From Pseudomonas sp. Root71 (lineage in GTDB: Bacteria; Pseudomonadota; Gammaproteobacteria; Pseudomonadales; Pseudomonadaceae): 64,000 nt of DNA. The number at the start of each line of letters is the position of its first letter. The first letter of the stretch is position 1. Both the position numbers and the translations under genes were made by a program. Location: assembly GCF_001429045.1 (NCBI RefSeq), contig NZ_LMHY01000012.1:155187-219186 (forward strand), in the 5' to 3' direction. A model generated the notes under the pieces. The model was not told the origin of the DNA and made no database searches. It saw only the letters and a list, made by a program, of their open reading frames with translations. Positions 44,827 to 54,551 of this stretch are shown here, one piece after another.

Positions 44827-45133
44827 TAACATCCTTCTCCACCATCAGCGCATCCGGTTCCTGCCCCGCCGGAAACTTCCCCTTCAAATTCCACGCAAAC
44901 GCAATGATCTCGGCAATCGTCAGATAGAGTTCCTGCGGAATGCTGTCCCCCAACTCCATCCTCGCCAGCAGCCTCACCAGCTCTGCGTTTTCGTAGATTG
45001 GCACTTCGCAGTCGCGGGCAATGCGCAGGATTTCTTCCGCCAGCGCTTCGTCGCCCTTGGCGGTGAGGGTGGGGGCGTGGGTGCCGTCGTATTTGAGGGC
45101 GATGGCCTGGCGTGGGGCGTTGGGGTTTTTCAT
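44804..45133 (-). CDS. Stand-alone FlhB C-terminal-domain protein (EscU/FlhX-like)
   Basis: 109 aa. From ATG 45133 it reads NAPRQAIALKYDGTHAPTL, aligning with the part of FlhB that begins at its NPTH cleavage site (NPTHYAVALKYDPEKG in flhB of this window). It therefore resembles the cleaved cytoplasmic fragment alone, without membrane helices, and lacks the NPTH motif itself. Start overlaps the upstream fliK-like stop (ATGA). Such proteins can replace or modulate FlhB-C in some bacteria; here the role is inferred. Confidence 0.85.
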   Translation of the reverse strand: MKNPNAPRQAIALKYDGTHAPTLTAKGDEALAEEILRIARDCEVPIYENAELVRLLARMELGDSIPQELYLTIAEIIAFAWNLKGKFPAGQEPDALMVEKDVTERGEDY

Positions 45134-46704
45134 GCGGTTTCGTCGACCCAGCGTTGTTCGAGGCGGGTTTGCGGGCCTTGGGGTGGTGTGCCGAGGTGGC
45201 AATCGAGGTCGCCGACGTTCAGGCCGGCGGACAGCAAGCGGTCACGCAGCCCGCTCAGGTTGCTTTCAATCAGGCTGGCGGTGTAAGGCCGTTCTGCCCA
45301 GAGCTGGCTGGAGAGGCTGCCCTTGATCAGTTGCGCCTGGATTTGCAGCGGCCCTAAAGGCTCCATGGCGAAGGCCAGTTCCACACGCCACAGCTGTTGT
45401 TTGGGGTCGCGTTCTTCGCGACGTTCCTTGGGCTGTTCTTTTTCGGGTGAGTCTTCACGCTGGAACTTGACCTGCAAGGGCACGATGTCCTGCATGTTGC
45501 GCATCGGGATTTCCAGTTGCCAGGTGCTCATCAGCCGTCCGTCGGCAGTTACGCCGGTTTGTTCCAGGCTCGACAGTTGATGGCTTTGCAGGCGTGAAAC
45601 CGCGGCGGCGGCCAGGCGCAGCAGGTGTTCGAGGTCGTTTTCGCCGTCGGCGCCTTGCAACTGGCGTTCGGGCAGCGGGAAGCCGGTCGGCGACGGCTTG
45701 GCACTGACCTGGCCGAGCATGCCCAAAGCATTGCGGACAAAGTTCGGCATGGCCTGGGCCAGGGTGTTGGCGGCGATGATCGCGCCGAGGCTGGTGTTGG
45801 CCGGCAAGCCCTGACTCAACTGCGCAACCAGTTTGAGCAGGTCGCCTTTCATGTCCGGCGCGAGCGTCGGGTTTTGCCCGGTGAGCAGTTTGCTTTCGAG
45901 AAACACACCGCTGCTGGCCAGGGCCTGGGCCAGGCCCTTGGGGGTGCTCAACTGTTGAACATCCGGCAGGCCAGCGAGCAACCGGGCAGCGGCGCTGCGC
46001 AATTCAACGGATGTCTGGTCCGAGGGCGCAAGGTTCTGCAGGCGCTTGAGCAAGCCATCCAGCGATCCCTGGCGGCTTTGCTGGTCGACCAGTTGCCGGG
46101 TCACCGCCAGTTGTTCCTGTCGGTTGCCCAGGGGCACGAATTTCACGGTCTGGGCGTCTTGCACCTGCGCGCTCAACAAGGTGCCAATGCGCAGGGGCCG
46201 GGGGCTGTCGATGCTCAGGGTGCTGCCGTTCAGTGCGGTGTTGAGCAGGCCCACCATCGAGCGAAACACCATGGGCTGGCCGGGCACCTGGGGCAGCACT
46301 TGCGAGGTCAGCACCTTGCCCTGCAGCAGGGTGCCAACGGGCAGTTGCGCGGTGTCGAGGCGGGTGAGGGTGGTGACGTTGGAGGCAATGGCCTGTTGTA
46401 CCGTCACGGCCAGGTTGCCGGCCGAGGGCTGGCTGACGACCAGCGTGGTGCCCTGGGCCAGCGGTTGATTACTGGTGGTCTGGACCGTGGTCTGGCGGCC
46501 GCTGTCGAGGGTGACCTTGAGCAGCATCTGGAAAGTCTGGTCCGCCTGCTTGAGCGACAACACTTCGGCCTGGGCGGTTTGACCGACGCTGATCAGCCCC
46601 TCCACCGGCGTCAGCAACTTGAGCAACTCACCGCTGACCACCTGCGGGCGCGAAGTCGCCGGGAGGGTTTGCGGTAGCGGGAGGATGTTCATTTCGCCTG
46701 TCAT
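45130..46704 (-). CDS. Second FliK-like hook-length/export control protein
   Basis: 524 aa. N-terminal Gln/Leu/Pro/Thr-rich part and a C-terminal Flg_hook-like domain (LQVKFQREDSPEKEQPK, RVELAFAMEPLGPLQIQAQL). Transcribed divergently from ccmA and upstream of the FlhB-C-like gene, with overlapping stop/start. It is unlike the FliK at 22128-23474 in the N-terminal region. Start taken as ATG 46704; ATG 46692 (MNILPLP) is an alternative. The pairing with an FlhB-C protein suggests a shared export-switch function. Confidence 0.8.
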   Translation of the reverse strand: MTGEMNILPLPQTLPATSRPQVVSGELLKLLTPVEGLISVGQTAQAEVLSLKQADQTFQMLLKVTLDSGRQTTVQTTSNQPLAQGTTLVVSQPSAGNLAVTVQQAIASNVTTLTRLDTAQLPVGTLLQGKVLTSQVLPQVPGQPMVFRSMVGLLNTALNGSTLSIDSPRPLRIGTLLSAQVQDAQTVKFVPLGNRQEQLAVTRQLVDQQSRQGSLDGLLKRLQNLAPSDQTSVELRSAAARLLAGLPDVQQLSTPKGLAQALASSGVFLESKLLTGQNPTLAPDMKGDLLKLVAQLSQGLPANTSLGAIIAANTLAQAMPNFVRNALGMLGQVSAKPSPTGFPLPERQLQGADGENDLEHLLRLAAAAVSRLQSHQLSSLEQTGVTADGRLMSTWQLEIPMRNMQDIVPLQVKFQREDSPEKEQPKERREERDPKQQLWRVELAFAMEPLGPLQIQAQLIKGSLSSQLWAERPYTASLIESNLSGLRDRLLSAGLNVGDLDCHLGTPPQGPQTRLEQRWVDETA

Positions 46705-46733
46705 ACGCGGTCACAACCTGAGGAAAATGCACT

Positions 46734-46761
46734 CTTTAGAGTAAGGCATGGCATGTATAAT
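46734..46761 (+). promoter_or_regulatory. Candidate sigma70 promoter of the ccm operon
   Basis: TTTAGA, 16 bases, perfect TATAAT at 46756-46761, 142 bp before ccmA. The -35 is weak. It lies in the divergent gap with the fliK-like gene. Confidence 0.5.
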
Positions 46762-46903
46762 GCCGCGCCGTTGTATCCAAAAATGGCGAAAACTTTGCAA
46801 TTGTTTGACGCAGCTCTCTAGAACAAGACGTCATTGCATCTATGCTGCATCTCTTTAACGGCCGCGCCAGAGCCGACTTGAACCGTATAAGGCCCGTGAT
46901 CCC

Positions 46904-47539
46904 TTGACCAGTCCTGTCCTGCAAACCGTTGCCCTTGCCTGTGAGCGAGACCTTCGGCTGCTCTTCGAAAATCTCGATTTGAGACTGGCCAGTGGCGAAA
47001 TGATGCAAATCAGCGGCCCCAACGGCAGTGGCAAGACCAGCCTGTTGCGCCTGCTCTCGGGGCTGATGCAGCCGACCGCCGGTCAGGTGCTGCTCAACGG
47101 CCAGCCGCTGAACGAACAACGCGGTGAGCTGGCGCGCAACCTGCTGTGGATCGGCCACGCTGCCGGGATCAAGGATTTGCTGACGCCGGAAGAGAACCTG
47201 AGCTGGCTGTGCGCCTTGCATCATCCGGCGACCCACGAGGCGATCTGGCAGGCGCTGGCCGCGGTCGGCCTGCGTGGTTTCGAGGATGTGCCTTGTCACA
47301 CCCTGTCTGCCGGTCAGCAGCGACGCGTCGCCCTGGCGCGCCTTTACCTGGACAGTCCGCCGCTGTGGATCCTCGATGAACCCTTTACCGCCCTCGACAA
47401 GCAGGGCGTGGCACAGCTTGAATCTCATCTGGCCGGCCACTGCGAACGCGGCGGCATGGTGGTGTTGACCACCCACCACACGCTGAGCCGGATGCCGGCC
47501 GGTTATCGAGACATTGATCTGGGGAGCTGGGCCGTATGA
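46904..47539 (+). CDS. ccmA: Heme exporter ATPase CcmA
   Basis: 211 aa ABC ATPase with Walker [15 protein letters not shown], signature [14 protein letters not shown] and Walker [12 protein letters not shown]. Part of the CcmABCD complex releasing holo-CcmE for c-type cytochrome assembly. TTG start at 46904 with a weak AAGG upstream; the stop overlaps ccmB as ATGA. Confidence 0.94.
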   Translation: MTSPVLQTVALACERDLRLLFENLDLRLASGEMMQISGPNGSGKTSLLRLLSGLMQPTAGQVLLNGQPLNEQRGELARNLLWIGHAAGIKDLLTPEENLSWLCALHHPATHEAIWQALAAVGLRGFEDVPCHTLSAGQQRRVALARLYLDSPPLWILDEPFTALDKQGVAQLESHLAGHCERGGMVVLTTHHTLSRMPAGYRDIDLGSWAV

Positions 47540-48204
47540 GTGTTTTCGGCCTGCTGGTCGCCCGTGAGGCCCGTCTGCTGTTTCGCCGTCCGGCGGAACT
47601 GGCCAATCCGCTGGTGTTCTTCGCCATTGTCGTTTCGCTGTTCCCGCTGGCGGTCGGACCTGAGTCTCAATTGTTGCAAACCTTGTCTCCGGGACTGGTC
47701 TGGGTCGCGGCGCTTTTATCGGTTTTGCTCTCGCTGGACGGGCTTTTCCGCAGTGATTTCGAGGATGGATCCCTCGAACAGTGGGTCCTTTCGCCGCACC
47801 CCATGGCTCTTCTGGTTTTGGCCAAGGTGCTGGCACACTGGGCTTTTTCCGGCCTGGCACTGGTTTTGCTCGCGCCTTTGCTGGCGCTGATGCTCGGTTT
47901 GCCTGCCGCCTGTCTGCCAGTGTTGCTGCTTTCGTTGCTGCTCGGTACACCGGTACTGAGCCTGCTCGGTGCAGTGGGCGCGGCGCTGACGGTGGGCTTG
48001 AAACGCGGTGGCCTGCTGCTGGCACTGCTGATTCTGCCGTTGTACATCCCGGTGTTGATCCTCGGCAGTGGCGCCTTGCAGGCTGCCTTGCAGGGAATGC
48101 CGGCGACCGGTTATCTCCTGTGGCTTGGCAGCCTGACCGCCCTGGCGATAACCCTGACACCTTTTGCAATAGCTGCTGGCCTGAAGATCAGCGTCGGCGA
48201 ATAA
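47536..48204 (+). CDS. ccmB: Heme exporter membrane protein CcmB
   Basis: 222 aa with six transmembrane helices and no periplasmic domain of note; ABC permease partner of CcmA. Overlaps ccmA by 4 bases. A 90-bp gap to ccmC follows. Confidence 0.95.
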   Translation: MSVFGLLVAREARLLFRRPAELANPLVFFAIVVSLFPLAVGPESQLLQTLSPGLVWVAALLSVLLSLDGLFRSDFEDGSLEQWVLSPHPMALLVLAKVLAHWAFSGLALVLLAPLLALMLGLPAACLPVLLLSLLLGTPVLSLLGAVGAALTVGLKRGGLLLALLILPLYIPVLILGSGALQAALQGMPATGYLLWLGSLTALAITLTPFAIAAGLKISVGE

Positions 48205-48294
48205 TAACGAGGCCTGGTCATTTTTTGATCACTTCTTTTGACGGAAGGCAGGCCCTGGCTCTTCACAGTAAAGAGCAACCGTGATGGAAACAGT

Positions 48295-49050
48295 ATGAAC
48301 TGGACGTGGTTTCACAAGCTTGGCTCGCCCAAATGGTTTTACGGTATCAGCGGCAAACTGCTGCCCTGGCTGAGCGTCGCGGCGTTGCTGCTGATCGGTG
48401 TTGGCGTGGTCTGGGGCCTGGCTTTTGCGCCGCCGGACTACCAGCAGGGCAACAGCTTCCGCATCATCTATATCCACGTCCCGGCCGCCATGCTGGCCCA
48501 GTCCATCTATGTGATGCTGGCGGTGTGCGGCATCGTCAGCCTCGTGTGGAAGATGAAACTGGCCGACGTCGCCCTGCAATGCGCGGCGCCCATCGGTGCG
48601 TGGATGACCGCCGTGGCGCTGGTCACCGGGGCGATCTGGGGCAAGCCGACCTGGGGCTCGTGGTGGGTCTGGGATGCACGCCTGACGTCCATGCTTATCC
48701 TGCTGTTCCTGTACTTCGGTCTCATTGCGCTGGGCAACGCGATCAGCAATCGTGACAGCGCGGCCAAGGCTTGCGCGGTGCTGGCGATCGTCGGCGTGAT
48801 CAACATCCCGATCATCAAATACTCGGTGGAGTGGTGGAACACCCTGCACCAGGGCGCGACCTTCACCCTCACCGAAAAGCCGGCGATGCCCGCCGAGATG
48901 TGGCTGCCATTGCTGCTGACGGCGTTGGGTTTCTACTGTTTCTTCGGCGCGGTCCTGCTGCTGCGCATGCGTCTTGAAGTGCTCAAGCGCGAAGCCCGCG
49001 CCAGTTGGGTCAAAGCCGAAGTGGAAAACAGCCTGGAGGTCGCTCGATGA
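48295..49050 (+). CDS. ccmC: Heme-handling protein CcmC
   Basis: 251 aa, six transmembrane helices, with the tryptophan-rich heme motif [12 protein letters not shown] from Trp120 and flanking His residues. It loads heme onto CcmE. Start ATG 48295 ([10 protein letters not shown]) after GGAAACAGT; an in-frame upstream start at 48238 is not supported. Stop overlaps ccmD (ATGA). Confidence 0.96.
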   Translation: MNWTWFHKLGSPKWFYGISGKLLPWLSVAALLLIGVGVVWGLAFAPPDYQQGNSFRIIYIHVPAAMLAQSIYVMLAVCGIVSLVWKMKLADVALQCAAPIGAWMTAVALVTGAIWGKPTWGSWWVWDARLTSMLILLFLYFGLIALGNAISNRDSAAKACAVLAIVGVINIPIIKYSVEWWNTLHQGATFTLTEKPAMPAEMWLPLLLTALGFYCFFGAVLLLRMRLEVLKREARASWVKAEVENSLEVAR

Positions 49051-49223
49051 GTTTTGCTTCATTCGGCGACTTCATCGCCATGGGTCATCATGGCCTGTAT
49101 GTCTGGTCAGCCTATGGCATCTGCCTGGCGGTACTGACCCTCAACGTGGCGGTGCCGATCCTGGCCCGCAAGCGGTATCTGCAACAAGAGGCGCGTCGTC
49201 TGCGCCGGGAGAACGGCAAGTGA
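49047..49223 (+). CDS. ccmD: Heme exporter small protein CcmD
   Basis: 58 aa with one transmembrane helix ([17 protein letters not shown]) and a basic C-terminus. Start overlaps ccmC and stop overlaps the GTG of ccmE. It stabilises the CcmABC-CcmE complex. Confidence 0.93.
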   Translation: MSFASFGDFIAMGHHGLYVWSAYGICLAVLTLNVAVPILARKRYLQQEARRLRRENGK

Positions 49224-49675
49224 ATCCGCTGCGCAAAAAGCGTCTTATCATCATTCTCGCGATCCTGGTCGGGGTCGGCGCTGCCGTCGGCCTGGCCCTG
49301 AGTGCCCTGCAGCAGAACATCAACCTGTTTTACACGCCGACCCAGATCGCCAACGGCGAAGCCCCGCAGGACACGCGTATCCGTGCCGGCGGCATGGTCG
49401 AGGCCGGCTCCTTGCAGCGCTCCGGCGACTCGCTGGACGTGAAGTTCGTGGTCACCGACTTCAACAAATCCGTGACCATCACTTATCGCGGCATCCTGCC
49501 GGACCTGTTCCGCGAAGGGCAGGGCATCGTCGCCTTGGGCAAGCTCAATGCCGATGGCGTGGTGGTGGCCGATGAGGTGCTGGCCAAGCACGATGAGAAG
49601 TACATGCCGCCAGAAGTGACCAAGGCCCTGAAAGACAGCGGCCAGTCGGCACCCACTCCCGTGAAAGAGGGCTAA
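49220..49675 (+). CDS. ccmE: Periplasmic heme chaperone CcmE
   Basis: 151 aa from GTG 49220. N-terminal membrane anchor, OB-fold, and the heme-binding [10 protein letters not shown] with His124 and Tyr128. Carries heme covalently between CcmC and CcmF/CcmH. Confidence 0.96.
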   Translation: MNPLRKKRLIIILAILVGVGAAVGLALSALQQNINLFYTPTQIANGEAPQDTRIRAGGMVEAGSLQRSGDSLDVKFVVTDFNKSVTITYRGILPDLFREGQGIVALGKLNADGVVVADEVLAKHDEKYMPPEVTKALKDSGQSAPTPVKEG

Positions 49676-49678
49676 CTG

Positions 49679-51667
49679 ATGACAGCTGGAATCTTCATTC
49701 CCGAGTTGGGCCACCTGGCCATGATCCTGGCGCTGTGTTTCGCGCTGGTTCAGGCCGTGGTGCCATTGGTCGGTGCCTGGCGCGGTGACCGCTTCTGGAT
49801 GAGCCTGGCCCAGCCGGCCGCGTGGGGGCAGTTTGCATTCTTGCTGTTCGCCTTCGGTTGCCTGACCTACGCCTTCATGGTCGACGACTTCTCCGTGGCT
49901 TATGTGGCCAACAACTCCAACAGCGCCTTGCCGTGGTACTACAAATTCAGCGCCGTGTGGGGTGCCCACGAAGGCTCCCTGTTGTTGTGGGCCTTGATTC
50001 TCGGCGGCTGGACCTTCGCGGTGTCGGTGTTTTCCCGGCAGTTGCCGCAGGTCATGCTGGCCCGCGTGCTGGCGGTGATGGGCATGATCAGCACCGGTTT
50101 CCTGCTGTTCCTGATCATGACCTCGAACCCGTTCAAGCGCATCCTGCCGCAAATGCCCACTGACGGCGCCGACCTCAACCCGCTGCTGCAAGACATCGGC
50201 CTGATCGTTCACCCGCCGATGCTGTACATGGGCTACGTCGGTTTCTCGGTGGCCTTCGCCTTCGCCATCGCCGCGCTGATGGGCGGTCGCCTGGATGCCG
50301 CGTGGGCGCGCTGGTCGCGTCCGTGGACCATCGTGGCCTGGGCGTTCCTCGGCATCGGCATCACCCTCGGTTCGTGGTGGGCGTACTACGAACTCGGCTG
50401 GGGCGGCTGGTGGTTCTGGGACCCGGTGGAAAACGCCTCGTTCATGCCATGGCTGGTGGGCACCGCGCTGATCCACTCGTTGGCGGTCACGGAAAAACGT
50501 GGCGTGTTCAAGAGCTGGACCGTGTTGCTGGCCATCGCCGCATTCTCCTTGAGTCTGCTGGGTACCTTCCTCGTGCGTTCCGGCGTGCTGACATCGGTGC
50601 ACGCCTTTGCCTCCGATCCGGAGCGCGGGGTGTTCATCCTGATTTTCCTGCTGTTCGTGGTCGGTGGTTCGCTGACGCTGTTCGCCCTGCGCGCGCCGGT
50701 GGTCAAGAGCCAGGTGGGCTTCAACCTCTGGTCCCGGGAAACCCTGTTGCTGGGCAACAACCTGGTACTGGTGGTGGCCGCGTCGATGATCCTGCTCGGC
50801 ACCTTGTATCCGCTGATTCTGGACGCCATGACCGGCGCCAAGCTGTCGGTCGGCCCGCCGTACTTCAACGCGCTGTTCATTCCGTTGATGGCATTGCTGA
50901 TGGTGGTGATGGCGGTCGGCGTGATCGTGCGCTGGAAAGACACCCCGGTGAAATGGCTGGTGAGCATGCTCACCCCGGTCCTGCTCGGCAGCGCTGCGCT
51001 GGCGGTAGTGGCCGGCGTCGCCTATGGCGATTTCAACTGGGCCGTGCTCGCGACCTTCATGCTAGCCGCCTGGGTGTTGCTGGCCGGCGTGCGTGACATC
51101 TTCGACAAGACTCGCCACAAAGGCCTGATCAAAGGTTTGCCGACCCTGACCCGCAGCTACTGGGGCATGCAGGTCGCGCACCTGGGTATTGCCGTGTGTG
51201 CGCTGGGTGTCGTGCTGTCGAGCCAGAACAGTGCCGAGCGCGACCTGCGCCTGGCGCCGGGCGAATCCATGGACCTGGGCGGCTATCAGTTCGTCTTCGA
51301 AGGCGCCAAACACTTCGAAGGCCCGAACTTCACTTCCGACAAGGGCACCGTGCGGGTGATCAAGGGCGGCAAGGAAATCAGCGTGCTGCACCCGGAAAAA
51401 CGCCTTTATACCGTGCAGAACTCGGTGATGACCGAAGCGGGCATCGACGCCGGTTTCACCCGCGACCTTTATGTCGCCCTCGGTGAACCACTGGGTAACG
51501 GTGCCTGGGCCGTGCGCGTGCACGTCAAGCCGTTCGTGCGCTGGATCTGGTTTGGTGGTTTGCTGACCGGCTTCGGCGGGTTGCTGGCGGCGCTGGATCG
51601 GCGTTATCGGGTCAAGGTCAAAAGCCGCGTGCGTGAAGCACTGGGCATGTCGGGAGCCACTGCATGA
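49679..51667 (+). CDS. ccmF: Cytochrome c heme lyase CcmF
   Basis: 662 aa, multiple transmembrane helices; the WWD motif GGWWFWDPVENAS lies around 240-253. Core of the CcmFGHI lyase that attaches heme to apocytochrome CXXCH. Overlaps ccmG by 4 bases. Confidence 0.96.
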   Translation: MTAGIFIPELGHLAMILALCFALVQAVVPLVGAWRGDRFWMSLAQPAAWGQFAFLLFAFGCLTYAFMVDDFSVAYVANNSNSALPWYYKFSAVWGAHEGSLLLWALILGGWTFAVSVFSRQLPQVMLARVLAVMGMISTGFLLFLIMTSNPFKRILPQMPTDGADLNPLLQDIGLIVHPPMLYMGYVGFSVAFAFAIAALMGGRLDAAWARWSRPWTIVAWAFLGIGITLGSWWAYYELGWGGWWFWDPVENASFMPWLVGTALIHSLAVTEKRGVFKSWTVLLAIAAFSLSLLGTFLVRSGVLTSVHAFASDPERGVFILIFLLFVVGGSLTLFALRAPVVKSQVGFNLWSRETLLLGNNLVLVVAASMILLGTLYPLILDAMTGAKLSVGPPYFNALFIPLMALLMVVMAVGVIVRWKDTPVKWLVSMLTPVLLGSAALAVVAGVAYGDFNWAVLATFMLAAWVLLAGVRDIFDKTRHKGLIKGLPTLTRSYWGMQVAHLGIAVCALGVVLSSQNSAERDLRLAPGESMDLGGYQFVFEGAKHFEGPNFTSDKGTVRVIKGGKEISVLHPEKRLYTVQNSVMTEAGIDAGFTRDLYVALGEPLGNGAWAVRVHVKPFVRWIWFGGLLTGFGGLLAALDRRYRVKVKSRVREALGMSGATA

Positions 51668-52200
51668 AGCGTTGGTTGATGTTGTTGCCACTGGCGATTT
51701 TTCTGGTGGTCGCTGTATTCCTTTACCGTGGGTTGTACCTGGATCCGGCCGAGCTGCCTTCGGCCATGATCAACAAGCCGTTCCCGGAGTTTTCCCTGCC
51801 GTCGGTGCAGGGCGACAAGACCCTGACCCGCGCTGACATTCTGGGCAAGCCGGCGCTGGTCAACGTCTGGGGCACCTGGTGTATTTCCTGCCGGGTCGAG
51901 CACCCGGTGTTGAACAAGCTGGCCCAGCAGGGCGTGGTGATCTACGGCATCAACTACAAGGACGTCAATGCCGACGCCTTGAAGTGGCTGAAAGACTTCC
52001 ACAACCCGTATGCGCTGGACATTCGTGACGACGAAGGCTCGCTGGGCCTGAACCTCGGCGTGTACGGCGCACCGGAAACCTTCTTCATCGATGCCAGGGG
52101 CATCATCCGTGACAAGTTCGTCGGCGTGATCGACGAGCAGGTCTGGCGTGAAAAACTGGCGGGCAAGTACCAGGCGCTGGTCGACGAGGCCAAGCCATGA
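51664..52200 (+). CDS. dsbE: Thiol:disulfide oxidoreductase CcmG (DsbE)
   Basis: 178 aa with an N-terminal anchor and a thioredoxin domain. Active site WCISC; many family members have Pro inside the CXXC, absent here. It keeps apocytochrome cysteines reduced. Flanked by overlapping ccmF and ccmH. Confidence 0.94.
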   Translation: MKRWLMLLPLAIFLVVAVFLYRGLYLDPAELPSAMINKPFPEFSLPSVQGDKTLTRADILGKPALVNVWGTWCISCRVEHPVLNKLAQQGVVIYGINYKDVNADALKWLKDFHNPYALDIRDDEGSLGLNLGVYGAPETFFIDARGIIRDKFVGVIDEQVWREKLAGKYQALVDEAKP

Positions 52201-52670
52201 AGCGCTGGATCGCTGCCGTTGTCCTGGGCCTGAGCCTGGCGAGTGTGGCCCACGCGGCCATCGACACCTACGAGTTCGCCAAGGAAGGTGACCGCGAACG
52301 CTTTCGCGAGCTGACCAAGGAGCTGCGTTGCCCCAAGTGTCAGAACCAGGACATCGCCGATTCCAACGCACCGATTGCCGCCGACCTGCGCAAAGAGATT
52401 TTCCGCATGCTCGGCGAGGGCAAGGACAACCAGCAGATCATCGACTTCATGGTCGATCGCTACGGTGATTTCGTCCGCTACAAGCCTGCACTGAACGCCA
52501 AGACCGCCTTGCTCTGGTTCGGCCCCGCCGGCCTGCTGCTGGGCGGTGTCGTGATCATCGCGGTGATCGTCCGCCGTCGTCGCGTGCAACGCGCCGGCAC
52601 CCCGGGCTCGCTTTCTGCCGAGGAGCGCTCGCGCCTCGACCACCTGTTGGATAAAACCAAGAATGATTGA
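52197..52670 (+). CDS. ccmH: Cytochrome c maturation protein CcmH
   Basis: 157 aa. Signal peptide (cleavage near AHAA-ID), active-site LRCPKCQNQ, and one C-terminal transmembrane helix ([20 protein letters not shown]). Short CcmH form; the TPR part is the separate ccmI. Confidence 0.95.
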   Translation: MKRWIAAVVLGLSLASVAHAAIDTYEFAKEGDRERFRELTKELRCPKCQNQDIADSNAPIAADLRKEIFRMLGEGKDNQQIIDFMVDRYGDFVRYKPALNAKTALLWFGPAGLLLGGVVIIAVIVRRRRVQRAGTPGSLSAEERSRLDHLLDKTKND

Positions 52671-53865
52671 TTTCTGGCTCGCTGCAGGTCTGCTGCTTCT
52701 GGTTGCCCTGAGTTTTCTGTTGATCCCGGTGCTGCGCAGCCGTCGCGCCCAGCGCGAAGAGGATCGTACCGCCCTGAACGTCGCGCTGTATCAGGAGCGT
52801 GTGGCTGAGTTGCAGACTCAGCAGGAAGAGGGCGTGCTCGATGCGGCGCAAATGGACGCCGGTCGCGCCGAAGCCGCCCGTGAATTGCTGGCGGACACCG
52901 AAGGCGCTGACGCGCCGCGGGTGTCGCGTCTGGGCAAACCCTTGCCCTTGCTGGCGGCCATTCTGGTGCCGGTGCTGGGCCTGGGCCTGTATCTGCATTT
53001 CGGTGCCAGCGACAAGGTCGAGCTGACCCGCGAATTTTCCCAGGCACCCCAGTCGATGGAAGAGATGACCCAGCGCCTGGAGCGTGCGGTCGCCGCTCAG
53101 CCGGATTCCGCTGAAGGCATGTACTTCCTCGGTCGTACCTACATGGCTCAGGATCGCCCGGCGGACGCGGCGAAGATGTTCGAACGCACCGTCAACCTGG
53201 CCGGTCGCCAGCCCGAGTTGCTCGGTCAATGGGCCCAGGCCCAGTACTTCGCCGATGGCAAGAAGTGGTCGGACAAGGTCCAGGCCCTGACCGACGAAGC
53301 GCTCAAGGCCGACCCGAAAGAAGTCACCAGCCTTGGCCTGCTGGGCATTGCCGCGTTCGAAAGCGAGCGTTATCAGGACGCCATCGATTACTGGAATCGG
53401 CTGTTGGCGCAGTTGCCGCCGGAAGATAAATCCCGCGAAGCGCTGCAAGGCGGGATTACCCGGGCCACGGAGAAGCTGGTGGCCAGTGGCGGCAAGGTTG
53501 CGCAAGCACCGGCAGCGAAGACCGCGGCGTTGCTCAAGGTCAGCGTCGACCTGGCAGCGGACCTCAAATCCAAGGTCCAGCCCGGCGACAGCGTGTTCAT
53601 CTTCGCCCGTGCGATCTCCGGTCCTCCGGCCCCGCTGGCGGTCAAGCGCATGACCGTGGCCGACCTGCCGGTGACCGTCGAACTGGGCGATGCCGATGCA
53701 ATGATGCCGCAATTGAAACTGTCGAACTTCCCTGAAGTCCAACTGGTTGCGCGCATTTCCCGTGCCGGCAAACCGACCGCCGGCGAATGGATAGGTCGCA
53801 GCCAACCCCTGGCCAGCAGCACCACCGCGCCGCAAACACTGACCATCGACAGCCCGGATAAATAA
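52663..53865 (+). CDS. ccmI: Cytochrome c maturation TPR protein CcmI
   Basis: 400 aa: two N-terminal transmembrane helices around 3-22 and 88-106 with a leucine-zipper-like loop, then TPR repeats (about 125-265) and a C-terminal beta domain. It chaperones apocytochrome c to the lyase. Overlaps ccmH by 8 bases. Confidence 0.94.
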   Translation: MIDFWLAAGLLLLVALSFLLIPVLRSRRAQREEDRTALNVALYQERVAELQTQQEEGVLDAAQMDAGRAEAARELLADTEGADAPRVSRLGKPLPLLAAILVPVLGLGLYLHFGASDKVELTREFSQAPQSMEEMTQRLERAVAAQPDSAEGMYFLGRTYMAQDRPADAAKMFERTVNLAGRQPELLGQWAQAQYFADGKKWSDKVQALTDEALKADPKEVTSLGLLGIAAFESERYQDAIDYWNRLLAQLPPEDKSREALQGGITRATEKLVASGGKVAQAPAAKTAALLKVSVDLAADLKSKVQPGDSVFIFARAISGPPAPLAVKRMTVADLPVTVELGDADAMMPQLKLSNFPEVQLVARISRAGKPTAGEWIGRSQPLASSTTAPQTLTIDSPDK

Positions 53866-53879
53866 CAGGAAGCGCCACC

Positions 53880-54287
53880 ATGACCGCCATTGCTCGTATT
53901 GCCCTGCTCAGCGCTGTTTTGGGGTTAAGCGCTTGTGCGGTCCAGCCACCAACGGAACATCAGGCACCAACACCGTTCCCGCCGTCGCAGCCGAGCCCCA
54001 CGCCATCGACGTCGCCCGTACCGAGCAAACCGACCGTCCCGGCCAAACCCTCCAAGCCGTTGCCGCGCACCTCTGCCAGCTTCGCGCCACCACCGGGGGG
54101 CAATAGCCATTGGGATCCGAAGCTTGGGGTGTATGTGCTGGATGACCAGCCCAATACCTTTTATCGCCAGCGTACCTATTACCGCTGGGATAGCGGCTGG
54201 AGTAGGTCGATCAGTCCGAACGGGCCGTGGGAAGATACTGACATCCACGGTGTACCGGGTGGCCTGGGACGGAAATTCGGGCAGTAA
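53880..54287 (+). CDS. Proline-rich lipoprotein at the end of the ccm operon
   Basis: 135 aa. Lipobox LSAC with Cys19 after a hydrophobic signal, then a Pro/Ser/Thr-rich stretch (about 20-70) and a Trp/Tyr-rich C-terminal module (YYRWDSGWSRSISPNGPWED). Fourteen bases after ccmI, probably co-transcribed. Function unknown; a cell-envelope location is clear. Terminator follows directly. Confidence 0.72.
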   Translation: MTAIARIALLSAVLGLSACAVQPPTEHQAPTPFPPSQPSPTPSTSPVPSKPTVPAKPSKPLPRTSASFAPPPGGNSHWDPKLGVYVLDDQPNTFYRQRTYYRWDSGWSRSISPNGPWEDTDIHGVPGGLGRKFGQ

Positions 54288-54290
54288 TGC

Positions 54291-54322
54291 AAAAAAAGGC
54301 GACCATCGGGGGCGCCTTTTTT
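54291..54322 (+). terminator. Rho-independent terminator after the ccm operon
   Basis: AAAAAAAGGCG, loop ACCATCGGGGG, CGCCTTTTTT with T-tract. Confidence 0.9.
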
Positions 54323-54356
54323 GTGGGCGTTGAAGTTGTGCTTTCACGGCAGGAGT

Positions 54357-54551
54357 ATGTTGATGGGCGCACCGAACATCGTGCGCGGCCGGTCGCACTC
54401 GGGTAACGTGGCCGCCGCAGAGCTGGCCGCCGGGCTGAACGATCATGGCGAGATTGCGACGGGCCTGCGGGCCGAACTGCTGCAGGCACGCAGTCAGGAC
54501 GGTTTGCCGGTGGTCCAACAAGTGTGGTGACAAGCGAAGAGGGGGTTTTGA
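54357..54551 (+). pseudogene. phnM: phnM remnant (5' missing, internal deletion, nonsense codon)
   Basis: The frame reads MLMGAPNIVRGRSHSGNVAA, an internal PhnM segment, then jumps directly to GLNDHGEIATGLRAELL, which is near the PhnM C-terminus; the part in between and the entire N-terminal two-thirds are missing. After VVQQVW an in-frame TGA at 54528-54530 interrupts; reading through gives QAKRGF and a stop at 54549-54551 that touches the phnN ATG. PhnM hydrolyses the 5-triphosphate in the C-P lyase pathway. No other phn gene except phnN is seen. Confidence 0.8.
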
